From positions 1,227,001 through 1,291,000 of the forward strand of contig WPIO01000052.1 in the NCBI GenBank assembly GCA_009760855.2: 64,000 bases of DNA. The letters run 5' to 3'. The notes under the pieces were generated by a model that was given only the letters and a program-made list of their open reading frames with translations, made no database searches and was not told the DNA's origin. This stretch comes from Cristatella mucedo (taxonomy: Eukaryota > Bryozoa > Phylactolaemata > Cristatellidae). Position numbers and translations under genes: made by a program. Positions 11,001 to 37,814 of the stretch are shown here, piece by piece (position 1 is the stretch's first letter; every line of letters begins with the position of its first letter).

Positions 11001-11085
11001 TCTCCACTTGTAACTCCACAAAACCATAAAGACTATGTGGGACAGCACTGCCATAGGAGACTGTTGTTTGCCAAAACGCACCCTT
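11001..11085 (-). mobile_element. LINE-B 3' end fragment
   Basis: Shares the tatctcc...gtaactccac...cacaaa signature of the antisense LINE-B 3' terminus, directly after the microsatellite. Confidence 0.5.
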
Positions 11086-11552
11086 TAACCGTCTCCAGCT
11101 GTCATTGCGACGCTGGCGCTCTCGTACAATGCTCGGAACAAAGAAATTTGAAGTATCTTCCGGACAAAGAGCAGTTGTGTAGGGATTCAAAAGACGCCAT
11201 CTTCGAACCGTTTCTGGGACTCCTTTCGCTTGCTCTTTGATTTTTTCCCATTGTACGTCTTGTCTCGCTCAGTGAGAAATTAATGCGTCCCTGTGCATGA
11301 TGCAAATGGATAGCTGTCTTGCACGCCTTATCGCAAAGCGACTAAATATAACGCCCGTAGCCGGGGCAGTAAGTTGAAGTGAACATTATTCAGGTAGTGA
11401 CTAAAGAAACTTCGTTGACTTTTCAACGGTTTGGCACTCTCGCAGCTGCTACCACAACGAAATTCGGCTGCTGTCTAGCGATAATGGTACGAAGTGTGAA
11501 TTAAACTTTGTCTCACACTTATCTAAATGGATTGATCTTTTACATACTCCTA

Positions 11553-12185
11553 AATAATAATAATAATAATAATACTAATACACTTGATAAGGCGCCTTCA
11601 GTGAACTCAATCTCACTCTAGGCGCTTTACATTTGCTATAAAAGAAAACGATCGAATGGGGAGTGGAAATATCATGCTTGATAAAAAAAAATGAATAATA
11701 TGGTCAGGGGTGATATGCACAGGGTCAGCATGCAAATGTGGTTAGTGGCAGCATGCACAGTGTCAGCACGCATAAGCACATGAAAGACGAATCGCAGGGA
11801 CCCACTAAATGCTGTCCTAAATAGGTGTGTTTTTAAGTTCTTTTTAAATATGGTCAAGTCAGGGGATGTTCTGATGCAAGTCGGGAGTGAGTTCCAGGTT
11901 TTAGGAGCATACGAGCTAAATGCACGGTCTCCAAAGGATTTGAGGTTTGCACGAGGTATAGGTAAACATTTTGATTCCAAAAAGCTGGTTGTACGACGCT
12001 TGGCCTGGTGGGGGTAAATCTAATAGGTAGGCTGGAGCCAAGGAATGGACTGACCTAAAAGTGAGTGACGAAACCTTCAAGTCGATCCGTTACTTGACTG
12101 GTAACCATTGGAGGTCGGCGAGAAGTGGTGTGATGTGGCAACTGCGACGCTCACGACAGACAAACCTAGCTGCAGAGTTTCATTC
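11553..12185 (-). mobile_element. L2 LINE 3' end with RT C-terminus
   Basis: Antisense. It starts with an ATT run and hairpin at 11553-11640, then an open frame that reads RANLKSFGDRAFSSYAPK and TWNSLPTCIRTSPDLTIFKK (11672-11980). Frame-shifted homology continues to about 12185. Confidence 0.85.
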
Positions 12186-12619
12186 GGGTTCTTCACACGG
12201 TATTTAATAGTCTTACTGCATTGGTCTCTACATTCCTGCCATCCAATTCTTCCATTGCTGACGCACGCTGCCTCATTTAGGAACTTGAAAAGCTCACTGG
12301 ATTACTTATGACTTTTGTGGCAGATTACAAGGTGCCCAAACTTGGACTTGTATCTTAGTAGGGTTCAATAGCTCGGGGCAGTTAATGCGGTGTCGGCAGT
12401 TGATTACGTCACTTTTGTCCTGTCTCCCTTCTGTCATTCTTTCCAAAGGCAATTGATCTAGTGACGGCCGAGCCAGCGATTACATCGTTCCCTCAGATCT
12501 TGCTAGTTAGGTCCAATAGACTTTTCGTAACTATTCTAAGGAAACTGCTCTCCTTCGGGTTTATATACTACAACTATACGATTACACCACGAGGAAGCTG
12601 CACAACTTCAGTTTGACAA

Positions 12620-12815
12620 TGACCTTCTGAACAACGCAGATCAGGGTAGGGCCCCTCTGCTTGTACACATGGATTTTTCAGCAGCATTCAATACTACCAG
12701 ACAATTCAGGAGCGCCTCTCCAGAGATTAGTTATCGCCGGTAGAGTACTGAGCTTGGTTAGGTCCTATCTTAGTGAGCGATGTCAGAGTTGTCGTTTGGT
12801 TCGCACAGCACACAA
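12620..12815 (+). mobile_element. L2 LINE reverse transcriptase fragment, motif A
   Basis: Encodes NADQGRAPLLVHMDFSAAFN, the palm motif A region with its catalytic Asp. After a frameshift it continues IAGRVLSLVRSYLSERCQSC. No intact reverse transcriptase frame survives. Confidence 0.7.
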
Positions 12816-13197
12816 AACGCTGGCACTAGACCAACACCAAAAACTTATTATACTACTCACAGAGCTGAGGGGAGCACGACTTCCTTCGCCCCTCTCTCCC
12901 AGTCGAATGCCCTCTCCTCGACCACGGCTGTGCATTGGCCGACCCCGATGGTGAATCCACCATCTGTTCACCAGCGGGTTATCGGCCTGTGTCCACGCCT
13001 CATTAGAAGCGGACCACAGCAGTGCACATGCCCCTCTCGGCGATGCTCCCAACAGCTGTTTAGGAAAGAAGCGGTACCGGCCTGCATGTAATCAAACCAC
13101 AAGTGTGTAGAGGTAAACAGCTGTTGTTATATAGGGTACCCTTAAAGTATAAGGTACCTTAAAGTACAGTCGTAGGCCCCTTTCTGTTCGCTCCTCG

Positions 13198-13335
13198 CCG
13201 GTTTGGCTCAGTGGTTAAGGTACTCGCCCAGATCAAGGTCAGGCCGATGTCGTGGGCTCGAGCCCTCTGGCATAAATAAAGCGCCTAAATAGAGGACAAG
13301 TTCTCACAGGGCGCTGCACAAATGAATTATATACT
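13198..13335 (+). mobile_element. SINE-A copy, well preserved
   Basis: Has an intact A box (tggctcagtgg, 13204-13214) and the B-box-like gggctcgagccct, then the L2-type hairpin tail ending gctgcacaaatgaatta. Not a functional tRNA: no acceptor-stem pairing is evident. Confidence 0.8.
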
Positions 13336-13339
13336 ATCT

Positions 13340-14852
13340 CTACTCTCTCTAGCCTATGTCATCGCCAAACACAATCGGGCTTTCATTTCTAAGCCAACGA
13401 TACCCTGTTCTATCTATCCTTTGAACCTTTAGGTTGCTCCTCATCCGACTGACACAATTCCGTTGCTATTTGCATCGATGAAACTCTCATTTAAATGGCT
13501 ACTAAATCTTGACGCTTAGAAATTATGGCACCAATGAAATAGTTACGAGCACAACTATTATTACCAAAAAGTTAAAATTGTATTCTTCAAGATTGGTTCA
13601 TCGAGAATCGTTCCCTTGACTTTGGCCAGTAATCTAGGCATAACATTCCAAAACTACTATTCATCGGATAGACACATTCCCCCACTGTCAAATTGGCTGG
13701 CCTACTTTCAGCTGAAATTTCCAAAATTTCCAGCATTACCAAATTAGAGTATTTCTTGAAGCGAGATATAAATTGCCTGCGGAGATATACAGTTCTCTTA
13801 GAGGTCTTTGCAGATGACGCACATTATTATTATTATTCCTTGCAAGCACCTCGCGAGGGCAAGCACTTTCTAGGAAGGTCTGGTATCACCTGACTAAACT
13901 TTCATTTCTTCCAGATATTCTAGACTCAGGTTAATATGCATCCCGTTCCTAAAGTCATAATTTAATAAATGGTAATAAACTCCAGCGACAATCTTTATCT
14001 AGGACCTCTTAGCAGCGGCTTTCGCTTCAAAATGGAGTTGCTGACAATACAGCTAGTTTTACGGCATTTAGGAGGGCCCAGCTATCAAGGCGTTCGTGCA
14101 ATAAGCCAGGATGTCGCATGCGGAGAAGAAACGGTGGTCATCGCGGCCATGGGAATAATATAATATAATAAAAAACTTCTATGGCGTCCCAGGTGAACTC
14201 AATCAGTCTCCAGTCTCATTTTTGCAAACGAGACTAGAAAGGCTGCTAAAGGGACGACTCTTTCACGCTCTGCGTGCTCAGTTCAGTTCCCAGAGGGGCT
14301 GTCAATTTTTTTGGAGAAGGATCGTATTTAGAGATTGCTAAGTAGGCGATTCTTTGTAGACAGCTTTAAAGAGATCCGCCATCGGCGCCAGGCTTTAGGT
14401 TTTCTAGGTAGGGGTACGAATTTCTTGTAGGTGCGTTAAAGGGAGCTTCTGACTGTGCACCCTCGGCGTGGAGCTGGAGGCTTTCAATTTTTTTTCCAGA
14501 GGGGTTGCTAATGGCTTCATTGAATAGTTTAAAACGATAGCAAGTTTAAAACAGTACGTTCAAAGTGGTTCCCAAGGTCTTATCTGAGCAGATTTAGACA
14601 GCAGTCCTTGCCCTTGTGCGCTTTCCTAGTCGGACGCTCAACCTAACGTCGCAATAACATTCCCAATGCGCTCTAGCTCGCCATAGCCGGCTAGACGTAC
14701 GTGGCCTGCACCCAGGGCGGCCCTCTCGGGGGTCAACATCCACCGGTCACGCGCCGGTCTCATGTGACCTTTACCTTCGCACCTGCCGAGTGCGGTTGGA
14801 TTGTGAGCCTCTGACCCTTGCTTTCTGCGGGGGTCCAAACTTACGTTGCGCG
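13340..14852. other. Intergenic region upstream of TMEM179
   Basis: No gene, recognisable repeat or clear promoter motif. Short ORFs at 13693-13893 and 13969-14163 look like chance frames. The last 400 bases become GC-richer and should hold the TMEM179 5' UTR. Confidence 0.4.
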
Positions 14853-27564
<12,712 letters not shown>

Positions 27565-27590
27565 CCACGTAGCAGGGAAAGGATAGCGAT

Positions 27591-29121
<1,531 letters not shown>

Positions 29122-29207
29122 AAACTGTGTTACAGTTGTGACTGCCACACAGATACCTTGACGTGCTGCTACAGCAGTGAGCTGACGTGCTTCTGCAAAT
29201 TCGTTCG

Positions 29208-29339
29208 GGTGGGCCTGTGCCCCGAGCTGGCTCTCACCAGTTTGGTGCGCGAGAGCTGGTGACAGCATCGTTCTGGAATCAAGTAAAAGAGCAAAAGTCA
29301 TTTGAGTCAGCAGCCTCACTTGCAATTGCAGCAGAAGAG
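29208..29339 (+). repeat. Left arm of a 131-bp inverted repeat
   Basis: The reverse complement of 30965-31096, with about 4 mismatches by eye. The arms are 1.6 kb apart. Confidence 0.9.
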
Positions 29340-29600
29340 CCCAAGGGAGAAGATCAGGGTCTTTACCATCCGGTTATACGCCGTGCGAATACTTTTAAAT
29401 CTCGACACTGGTTTTCGTCAACACTGAGCAGAGAATTACATAGTCTGCCGAGCCAGCTACACAGTGTTCGCCAGGCGAGCCTTAATTTTGAAAAGAAGCG
29501 AAAGAGCATTCAAATACCTCGCAGCACGGACTCTATAAGAAGTGCCACAGAAACGTCTGCAAAATCAAGCATGCTCTCCGCTGCTTCTTGTAACTAAATA
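29340..29600 (+). mobile_element. Possible non-LTR RT C-terminus
   Basis: Encodes LSRELHSLPSQLHSVRQASL, which recalls the WNSLP-type C-terminal region of LINE proteins. Could be coincidence. Confidence 0.3.
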
Positions 29601-29997
29601 CAGATCCGATTCATAGGCACACCTGTTATGTGTACCTTCTCCTAGCAGGTAAATGGGTCAGGTATACAAGGTCAGGGTGTGCCACCTCTTTCGACATGAT
29701 TCAATAACAAGTTCGTTTATCCATAATGCATGGCTTAAGCAGTCTGGTTTATTCTGACGACGGCATCGATCTGTGGCTTTAGAAACTAGGGGTGCTCCAG
29801 ACTTGCCGACCATGACCATTCTATCGCTGCTCAAGCTGTCAATAATGAGGTACTCAGCCTTTTCAGCCCACAGTCTCTCGAAAGACTAAGCACGGTTCCC
29901 CTCTCTGTGCGGCTAATCCCTCCTCAGTCAGCCCCCATCCGGCTTTACACGGTTCTTACAAACTCCGAAGCTCTTAACCATGATCCTATGACAGGGG

Positions 29998-30175
29998 TTT
30001 ACAACACGAAATGCACCTTGCCAACGAAGTGCGACAGACAAATATTTATAGGAGCAGATGTTAACAACATGAAATGCACCTTGCCAACGAAGTGTGACAG
30101 ACAAATCCTTATAGGAGCAGATGTTTACAATATGAAATGCACCTTGCCAACGAAGTGTGACAGACAAGGGAGCGA
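29998..30175. repeat. 63-bp minisatellite, about 2.7 copies
   Basis: The word aaatgcaccttgccaacgaa starts at 30009, 30072 and 30135, exactly 63 bp apart. As 63 is a multiple of 3, both strands stay open, giving 21-residue repeats with KCTLPTKCDRQ. Confidence 0.95.
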
Positions 30176-30484
30176 ACAATGAGACAGCGAGCTGGACATA
30201 ACTGTTATATTGGTAGATGCCAAGTTGTATCATGGTCAGGCAGGCAATCGATGCACATCAGAGCAGAATATGAATTCTAAGCCAGGCTAATGCTGCATTC
30301 CCGAGGGCTGCTTTCACGAAGGCAAGTCACGTCTGCTGCTCCAACCTCCAAAAGATCGCTTCAAATATTGCTGAGCAGTCATGGAGCAGCCCTCGATGTG
30401 AACACATCAGGCTTCTCTTTGCTGAGCCTCACGAGTTCGGGTGTCACGCCTCTCTATGACTCGAACAGTAGACGAGCAATCATT

Positions 30485-30590
30485 ATGTAGTGTAATGTAT
30501 CTCCGAAGTCCACAAATACTATGGAAGTCATTTGCATAGGGCACTTAAAGCCTACACAACTTTCGGTACACATTCGGTAGCCAACAGACT
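30485..30590 (-). mobile_element. LINE-B 3' end, internally deleted
   Basis: Antisense terminus (aatgtatctccgaagtccac, tttcggtacacattcggtag), lying inside the loop of the inverted repeat. Confidence 0.55.
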
Positions 30591-30964
30591 TGCCAAGAAT
30601 TGAGATTGCATGAATGACAGTGACGGAGTTGGAAGTCGAGCTATATTTCAGGTTGTCCTTGAGCTAGAGTCTTGTATCGCTGCGTTTGGCATCTCTGCCA
30701 AAAAAGCCACCAGGATGGTCTTTAAATCCTACGAATTCAGTCAATCTCAAATTCAATCTCTACCAACGGATACGACTTAACACTTCGATCCACAAGGTGC
30801 TTAGCTCCCCCCTCTACCTTGCTTAGTTATTGTACAGTTTCAGCCCGGTTCCCGCTACGGGTCTCGACCTATGAATATCTCGATGTAGGTAGTACGTTCG
30901 AGTCTGGCAGCAGCAGCAGGCAATTTTTGGCTGGCTTAATGCAACTATGGTAACTGTCACTCAG

Positions 30965-31096
30965 GCTCTTCTGCTGCAATTGCAAGCGAGGCTGCTGACT
31001 CAGATGACTTTTGCTCTTTTACTTGATGCCAGAACGATACTGTCACCAGCTCTCGCGCACCAAACTGGTGAGAGCCAGCTCGGGGCACAGGCCCCC
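30965..31096 (-). repeat. Right arm of the 131-bp inverted repeat
   Basis: Starts ggctcttctgctgcaattgc and ends near ggggcacaggccc. See the left arm at 29208. Confidence 0.9.
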
Positions 31097-31099
31097 CCA

Positions 31100-33674
31100 T
31101 TAATGTATTGATGCCCGTGAACACGTCGCGATGTCCTCGCTCTTCTTTGTGTCGAGCATCGCCGGTTTGCAGCTATTTTCTTCTTAGCCAAATACCGCCA
31201 GATCACCTGGATTTCAATGCTGTTGTATTGCCAATATTTTCTAGGGCAGTGGTAATACTTTCTACTTGCACGCAGTAGCCTCTAAAAAGACAATGTAAAT
31301 CTTTGCCCTCGATATCGTGGCTAAGAGGGGGGTTCAACTCGATGTCCACTACACTTTTAATAAACTTTCTAGAGCTCTTTTAGACTCGCCTCTTGATGCG
31401 ACCAATTGCTGGGAACCAGGAGTTAGCTGAGCGGCTGCTCTTCGAGACCTCTTCTCTTTTCTTTAATTCGTCCCTCCAAGATCCGGCTCACGTAGCCAGA
31501 TAGAGTCGATTAGAAGGGGCCTTAACCTTGACGTTGCTGTCGGTCAACCGATCGCAGGTGGCTGAAGCGGTGAAGCGCACGTCCGAAGCGTGCAACTCAA
31601 ATTTGGTTCGGATGGGGGCACTGCTGAAGCGCCGCCGGCGGCGGCTACGAGGGCTACGAGGAGGCTGCCCAGGCTTCGATGTCTCAGGCCTCAGGTTCGG
31701 CCTCTTATCGGCAAGTTATATACTCCGGTATAGGTCCACGAGGTTCTCGCCTGAGGATGAAAATGTCGCACTTATTATTTGGGCTTTGTTTTTGAATTTT
31801 TAGGTTTTTTGATATTCTTACTCGTAGGCTGTAACTATTTTCAAATCATTCAGTGATCTTTTTGAGTGCACTTCATTCATTTTTTTTTAGCAAAGTGCTT
31901 CTTATGACAAATTTCGTGAAAGAATTACAATAATTTCAATATTAAGCCGTCGTGTCAGCACTTTAGTCTGCATCTTAAAAGTAAGAGTATCAGGACTTGC
32001 CTCATTAGGACGTTGTAATTGTAGATAAATATACAAGTATGCGTAGATACCAGATAAGGTTTCATAAAATCATATTAATAATGATATGCAAAAGCATGGC
32101 CTAATTTTTTTTAAAATGTCACGTTGTTGCAGACTTTACTTGAGTAGAGCATATGAGTGTTGAAGGGCAATCGTTTACGTGAGGTTAAAGCAAAGCAAGG
32201 ATCGTTGTTAATTAAATGTGATTGCTAAAATTACTCATACTTTGCAACTGACGCTAGGCTTGACCTCAAGCGGTACCTCGAGAAGACATCAAGCTGTGGA
32301 GGTCGTCTACTCGTCATATCCGCCAGCACTACGCTAACGATACTCCAAATGCTTCTATACCTATGCCTTTTCACAAATTGCTTTATGACTGCTCGCTATG
32401 AAAATTGACCAAGATATCTATCGAAAAACTTTTAGAAAGATCTATCGAAATTTTAGAAGACTATCGAAAGATCATTAGTTCATGCGGCGACTACGATACA
32501 ATGGCATCGAAGCTGCTTTTTGGCAATGAAGCAGCGAGTCACGTACTGGGCCACGGCATGGCCTTCTCTCTGAATTTGCTTTGAAGCCATAGGCTCGTAT
32601 TTTCGATTCCTAAATACGCTAATGTAGTGAGTTTTCTTGCCCTGCCAATTCTCTGGTGTCACACTGCCAGTTTAATTTATTGTGCTCAATGCAGTGCGTT
32701 GTGACATATCTATAGAAGTATTTTGTGTCTGCCTCTGATTTGAGTATCTGGATTTGCCAGGATCATAGTACTGAGGTGGCTTCATTCATTTCTCTTTAGC
32801 CAATCGGCCTATGCTGTTTGAAGTGTTGGCAGAGGTATGCTAAATTATAATCTAGTCAGATCAGAAATGAAGACCGCACACGATTATTCCAGGTTGGCTT
32901 GACTTTGACCCTTTCACGGTGCTTAGACCGCCGGTGATCTGAGTGAGTAGTGTTGCATGCGGAGACAATTCGAAGGTTTTTTGGCACTCGTGGGGACTTC
33001 GAATTACCAGCGCTATCGTCCGAGCTTATTCACTCAGCCGCAAGCCAAAAAATCCAGCAGCAATTGGCATGGCGAACGGTTATACTTTGACTAAATCAAT
33101 GGCCTATGGCAATTGGCCTTCGAGGTTGATTGAGAAAGCATTCGATGCACGCACCGGAAGCCGAATGGGTAGGCCCAGCGTCGCCATTGGGTAACTCGCT
33201 GGGCTGTTGCAAGGCAAAGCGGACCCCGGATCGGGCCACTTCATCACTACCGCCAAAGGATATCCAGGTGGGGGGCTCGGATCTTGGCCACGGGCTTAGC
33301 GTCGAAGGTATTTTTCTCAAGCCTAGTACCCATCAAGCGCTGCAATAAATCTTCGGGCTCCGGTTCTGTAGTCACGTGGGCTATCCAGCTGTCGCTTGGC
33401 CGAGTTATCTATAGCCATTACAGCTAGCCATCACCACTCCCGCTAGCGCTTAGTGTTTAGCTACCCGAAAAATACCAGGACACTTGTGGCGTACGATTGC
33501 TTTCGGAGGCGCGTTTACTAAATTCAAGCTTGTTCCGATATCAACCCTATAAACAATATTTGTGTGCTCTCGGTTCAGCCCGACCGATATAATCTAATGG
33601 CCTATCTGTCTCTGGTATGGGTGTGCATCGACGCCATTCGGTAGAGACGGCACGCTGTGCACTGAAGCGTGCAA
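31100..33674. other. Intergenic, 2.6 kb unassigned
   Basis: AT-rich middle part, no recognisable gene or repeat. The 91-residue frame at 31528-31803 is Arg-rich from a short GGC/CGG patch and looks like chance. Confidence 0.4.
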
Positions 33675-34450
33675 TAACTTGCAGCTACACAACATTGCTA
33701 AAATTCGGACTTGTTTAGATAAGGACACCACGTCTAAGTTGGTCCATGCATTTGTGACATCCCGTCTTGACTTCTGCAACTCACTGCTTGCTGGCCTACC
33801 GGTATGTGCAATCAGGCGATTACAGATGGTACAAAACTTTGCAGTTAGGCTTGTCTGTCGTGAGTGTCTCATTTGTCATATCACACCACTTGCACTGGCT
33901 ACCAGTCAAGCAACGCATCGACTTCAAGGTTTTGTCACACAATTGTAGGTCCCTTCATACTTTGGCCCCAGCCTATGTATCAGATCTATTGCCCCACTAG
34001 GCTATCGTACTACCTGCTTTTCGGAATCTAATTGCTTACTTATACTTCGTACAAAATTTACTTTTATCAAATCTTTGGAGACCGCGCCTCTAGTTCGTAT
34101 GCTTCCAAAGCCGGAAACCCACCCCGACTTGCGTCACGATATCTCCTGGCTTGACCACATTTAAAAAACTAAAAACGCATCTATTTATCACTGCATTTAG
34201 TGGGTCCCTATGATTCGACCTTTATGCGCTTATGCGTGCTGACACTGTGCATGTTGCCACTAACCATACTTGCATGCTGACCCTGTACATGTCACCCCCT
34301 AACAATGTTATTCAGTTGTTTATTGAACATGCTACCACTAACCATGCGATCGTGCTTTTTTTTGCAACACCTTTAAAGTGCCTGGAAAGAGACTGAGTTC
34401 TCTGAGGGCGCTATATCAAATGTATTATTTTTATTATTATTATTTTAATT
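33675..34450 (+). mobile_element. L2 LINE 3' end with RT C-terminus
   Basis: Encodes TSKLVHAFVTSRLDFCNSLL, with homology carrying on in other frames through the 3' UTR (gcttatgcgtgctgacactg) to the hairpin (34376-34420) and ATT run. Confidence 0.85.
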
Positions 34451-35447
34451 TAGCTGTCTCCTAGCTGTCTGCACATCCTCTAGAAGCCCACAGATGCATG
34501 AGCATAAAGTGCCCGGTACAACCCTTAAGCCTCCAGGCTTCTACAACGCTGAAAACGATAGTAGAGTAACTCGTCCGCACATCGAAGCAGAGGCGTGAAA
34601 ATGATTGCAGTTGCTGCGACGGTTGCACAAGGCTGGAGGCTGCAGAGAAAGTAAGCACCAAATGAGTAGCAGCGATGGCGGTTGCAGCTGCCTGAGACGC
34701 CGGACAGAGTTAAGTTTCGAAGGTGTAGCAGCGACGTTGGGTGGCAGCAGAGGTTATGCCGGAATTCAGTTGCAGGATGTCTCTTCTCCGGACTCTGCGC
34801 GAAAGCATTGCGGGCAGTTAGCTCCATGGCGTCCACTTCCGCTAAGGTGCACGTGCAAAGCAGCTGGCATTGCGTCTAGATGGAAGTCGTGCTTGAAGGC
34901 GGCTTTTAGAGCGACCGGTCCTGATCGCTAGCGGTAGTAAGACATCTTCGAAACGCTCTCACACTCTTTCACATGCTTTCCATGTCACTACACGCTATCG
35001 CTAGCCATAACCTCTGCTAGTTGCCGAGACCGAAGACAAGGCATCCTCGGTCAGGTCGCAGTTACTAGTCTAGCGGGCATGACGTGGAGGAAGAAACATC
35101 AGTCGACAGGCAGTCGACCGGGTTAGCAGGCAATTAGCAGCGGGACTTCTCACAGACGGGAAATCGCATCCATTTCGATATTATTAGCAATTCTGCTTCG
35201 TCGCACCCACGCATAAAACGCACATCGCCAGCTGGCAGCTATCAGTTATTACCTCATCAGTGCCGAGGGTGGTGAGGCCAAAGCTGAAGAAAACGAAGTG
35301 CGACCAGCCTCATTTAGAGCTCCGTTAGCACCAGCGAAGATCCGCGGACTGGCAATTACTTCCGTAGCGGCCGAGAGCCACCTTCCTGTATGACTTCGCC
35401 CGAGCTCTAGGAGTCTTTGGAGTACGGAACAAGCAGCAAGCAAGCAC
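34451..35447. other. Intergenic, unassigned
   Basis: Several overlapping short frames on both strands; none resembles a known family. Confidence 0.35.
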
Positions 35448-35521
35448 TGTGTGTGCGTGCGGGGGTGTGTGTGTGTGTGTGTGTGTGTATGCGTTCCCGC
35501 GTGTGTGTGTGTGTGTGTGTG
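35448..35521. repeat. (TG)n microsatellite
   Basis: Two TG runs separated by tatgcgttcccgcg. Confidence 0.95.
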
Positions 35522-35607
35522 AGTAGTAATAATGAGTGGCGAGAGCTGGACAAAACGCCAGGCCTTATGCTGCAACGGCGCCGTGTCTGCTTACTCTGAA
35601 AAGAAAA

Positions 35608-35616
35608 AGAGAGAGA

Positions 35617-35710
<94 letters not shown>
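35608..35710. repeat. (GA)n microsatellite
   Basis: About 100 bp of GA, intergenic. Confidence 0.97.
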
Positions 35711-35713
<3 letters not shown>

Positions 35714-36938
35714 AAACGCAGCGTTAGCGTAGGGTTCCGCGAGGGAGCATCGATTCTAGGTACCAGTCCGATCCTATTTGCGTTCATTTTCGTCCCAATA
35801 GGTCGCGCGTGCAATTAGTACGAAATATTCGTTACTGAAAGTTAAAGCTACTTCACTCGAAGCCAAAAACGTCGCGCGTGAGCAATGAGCAGGGAGACGA
35901 TGTGTGCGTGAGGCGTCACCGCGTTTCGCCGCCAGCGGCACGAGGCAGGCTCGGGGGGCGGGGCGGGGCGGATTCAGGCATTCGTAAGCGAGCCTGAAAG
36001 AAGGAGTTTCCGTGTGAGAGGAGAGGCAGCTCGAACGTGGCCGCAATCTTCTGAGCCGTCAGAAAGAAGGCTATTTACACCGCGTGCTCCCCGAGGGAAA
36101 CGGCGAGCCCTGCGAGCGCTACAGCGAGTAAAGCAGCTGCTGTTGGTGAACATTAGCCCTGCGTCTCGTCGGTATTCACAGCCACCTGATGGATTGTTAA
36201 GTCTTACTGCAGAGCGCGCTCCGGTGTTGGAGGGCATGAGTTTTCAGGCCGCCGTGGAGCGGTAGCAATTTGAACAGACTCGCTACAAGAGAACTCGAGC
36301 GAGAGCGAAAAGGAAATGCTAGCCACACGCTGGCATTTGACTGATTTGGGCACTCGAGTGCCGAGGCGAACGCAATGACCTCGTACGAGACCGGGAACTC
36401 GAAGAGAGAATGAGAAATGGTTCATCACGAGCAAGACCACCAAGCATGCCTAGGTGCACGAGTCTGGGCATTGGCACAGCGAGGAGGGAACAGAAAAGAG
36501 AGCTCCGTTGGCATCGGGGTGGGGGACGAGACGGGTCCATCGAGAACCTGCTATACGACACTCACTGTGCACTGCCATTGTACATTGTCATCGTGCAATT
36601 GGAATCGCATGCACACTTACTGCTATTGCTTTACTTGTTACACTTTATTTTTCCGATCTCTGCCTTTTCTTCTCTCGTAGCGTTTCGACACACGTTTCGT
36701 CCTTTCATTCGTGTCACTGCTTTCTCATCTTTCTCCTATGCCTTCCGTAGGCTTCGCAAGCACTAGGCCGGGGAGGTGGCCACATCTCAACCTTTCCAGA
36801 GGCAATAGCCGATCGTAAGGTTCTGGAAAATGTCTCGGCCGGCAAGCCGCCACACCACCCCGCTTTGAGTCGGTCCGAGGGATCATGGTCCCTAAGCTCT
36901 CCCCTTTCGTACGCCTAGACTGCTATTCATTCTGCTCC
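35711..36938. other. Intergenic, partly CpG-rich
   Basis: 35930-36560 is GC- and CpG-rich with several overlapping Arg-rich frames. It could be an unrecognised promoter or 5' exon, but no splice-linked coding sequence follows. Confidence 0.3.
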
Positions 36939-36980
36939 CTCTCCCTCTCCCTCTCCCTCTCCCTCTCTCTCTCTCCCTCT

Positions 36981-37015
<35 letters not shown>
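36939..37015. repeat. (CTCCCT)/(CT)n microsatellite
   Basis: Hexamer ctccct units turning into CT repeats, plus strand. Confidence 0.95.
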
Positions 37016-37059
37016 GTTTCAATCAAACTTTTTCCCCATTCTCACAATCGTAGTTCCTA

Positions 37060-37462
37060 CCAGCATCCTCTTGCAGTGGCCTATCAAACCCGAACTACTT
37101 CCGTACCGGGATACGCATCTCACCAATCACTCTTTCGACTCAGATAGTTTAGCTGTCATTCGAACAAACTTCAAGTCGTCTAAGGACCGTGCCTTTATCG
37201 CGGATGATACCAAAGCCCTGAACTCACAACTGACTGACTCCACGATATCCCAGACTTGACTTGAAGGAAGCTGAAACTTACCTGTTTCTCCCAGCATTCA
37301 CTTAAGTCCAATCGAACTGTTCTTTTTTGTGCTTATGCGTGCTGATATTGTCATCGTTATCACTAAAAATTTGACAGGATTCCTTTGCAGCATACATACA
37401 GTGCTAGAACGAGATTTAGCTCTCTTAGAGCGCTATACAAATGTATCATCATTATTAATACA
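37060..37462 (+). mobile_element. L2 LINE 3' end, divergent
   Basis: Encodes FDSDSLAVIRTNFKSSKDRA, matching the L2 IPRTNLKSFGDRAF region, then 3' UTR, hairpin (tgctagaacgagatttagct) and an ATT-like run. Confidence 0.7.
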
Positions 37463-37814
37463 GTGGTCGTCTCTTCTTTGTCAGTGGCTTTAGCGGTGCG
37501 AGCGAAGTCTACATGGTGAAGTGCTTCTTACTGCTATCTAAGCTCTGGAATATACGAACATATCCGACTGAAGACGAATGTACTCTCGGCGACCGCCCGT
37601 CAGAGACTTGATTGTCAGTTCGCCTCGTTCGGTGTGCAAACCTCGTGGTGCGCTGTAAACGCAATGATTATCGCCAAGCACGTACTAGGGTCAGGATCGA
37701 GGAATTTTGATCTTTTACCTCGCGGTCCTGTTAGCTCGCCGAGAGCTCAAGCTTCTGCTCATTTTTGGTCACCGAGAAAAGCAGCTCGAGAACCGGCGAC
37801 CACGCTGCATGGGT

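Noticed and set aside
14790-14852. Upstream extension of TMEM179 with a GTG start
   Set aside because: Animal genes rarely start at GTG; the ATG at 14853 gives the expected short N-terminus before TM1.
30009-30175. CRISPR-like repeat array
   Set aside because: Direct tandem copies without variable spacers, in an animal genome; it is a minisatellite.
35930-36560. A fourth gene promoter with a CpG-rich 5' exon
   Set aside because: GC-rich, but no coding exon with fitting phase or known domain could be linked to it.
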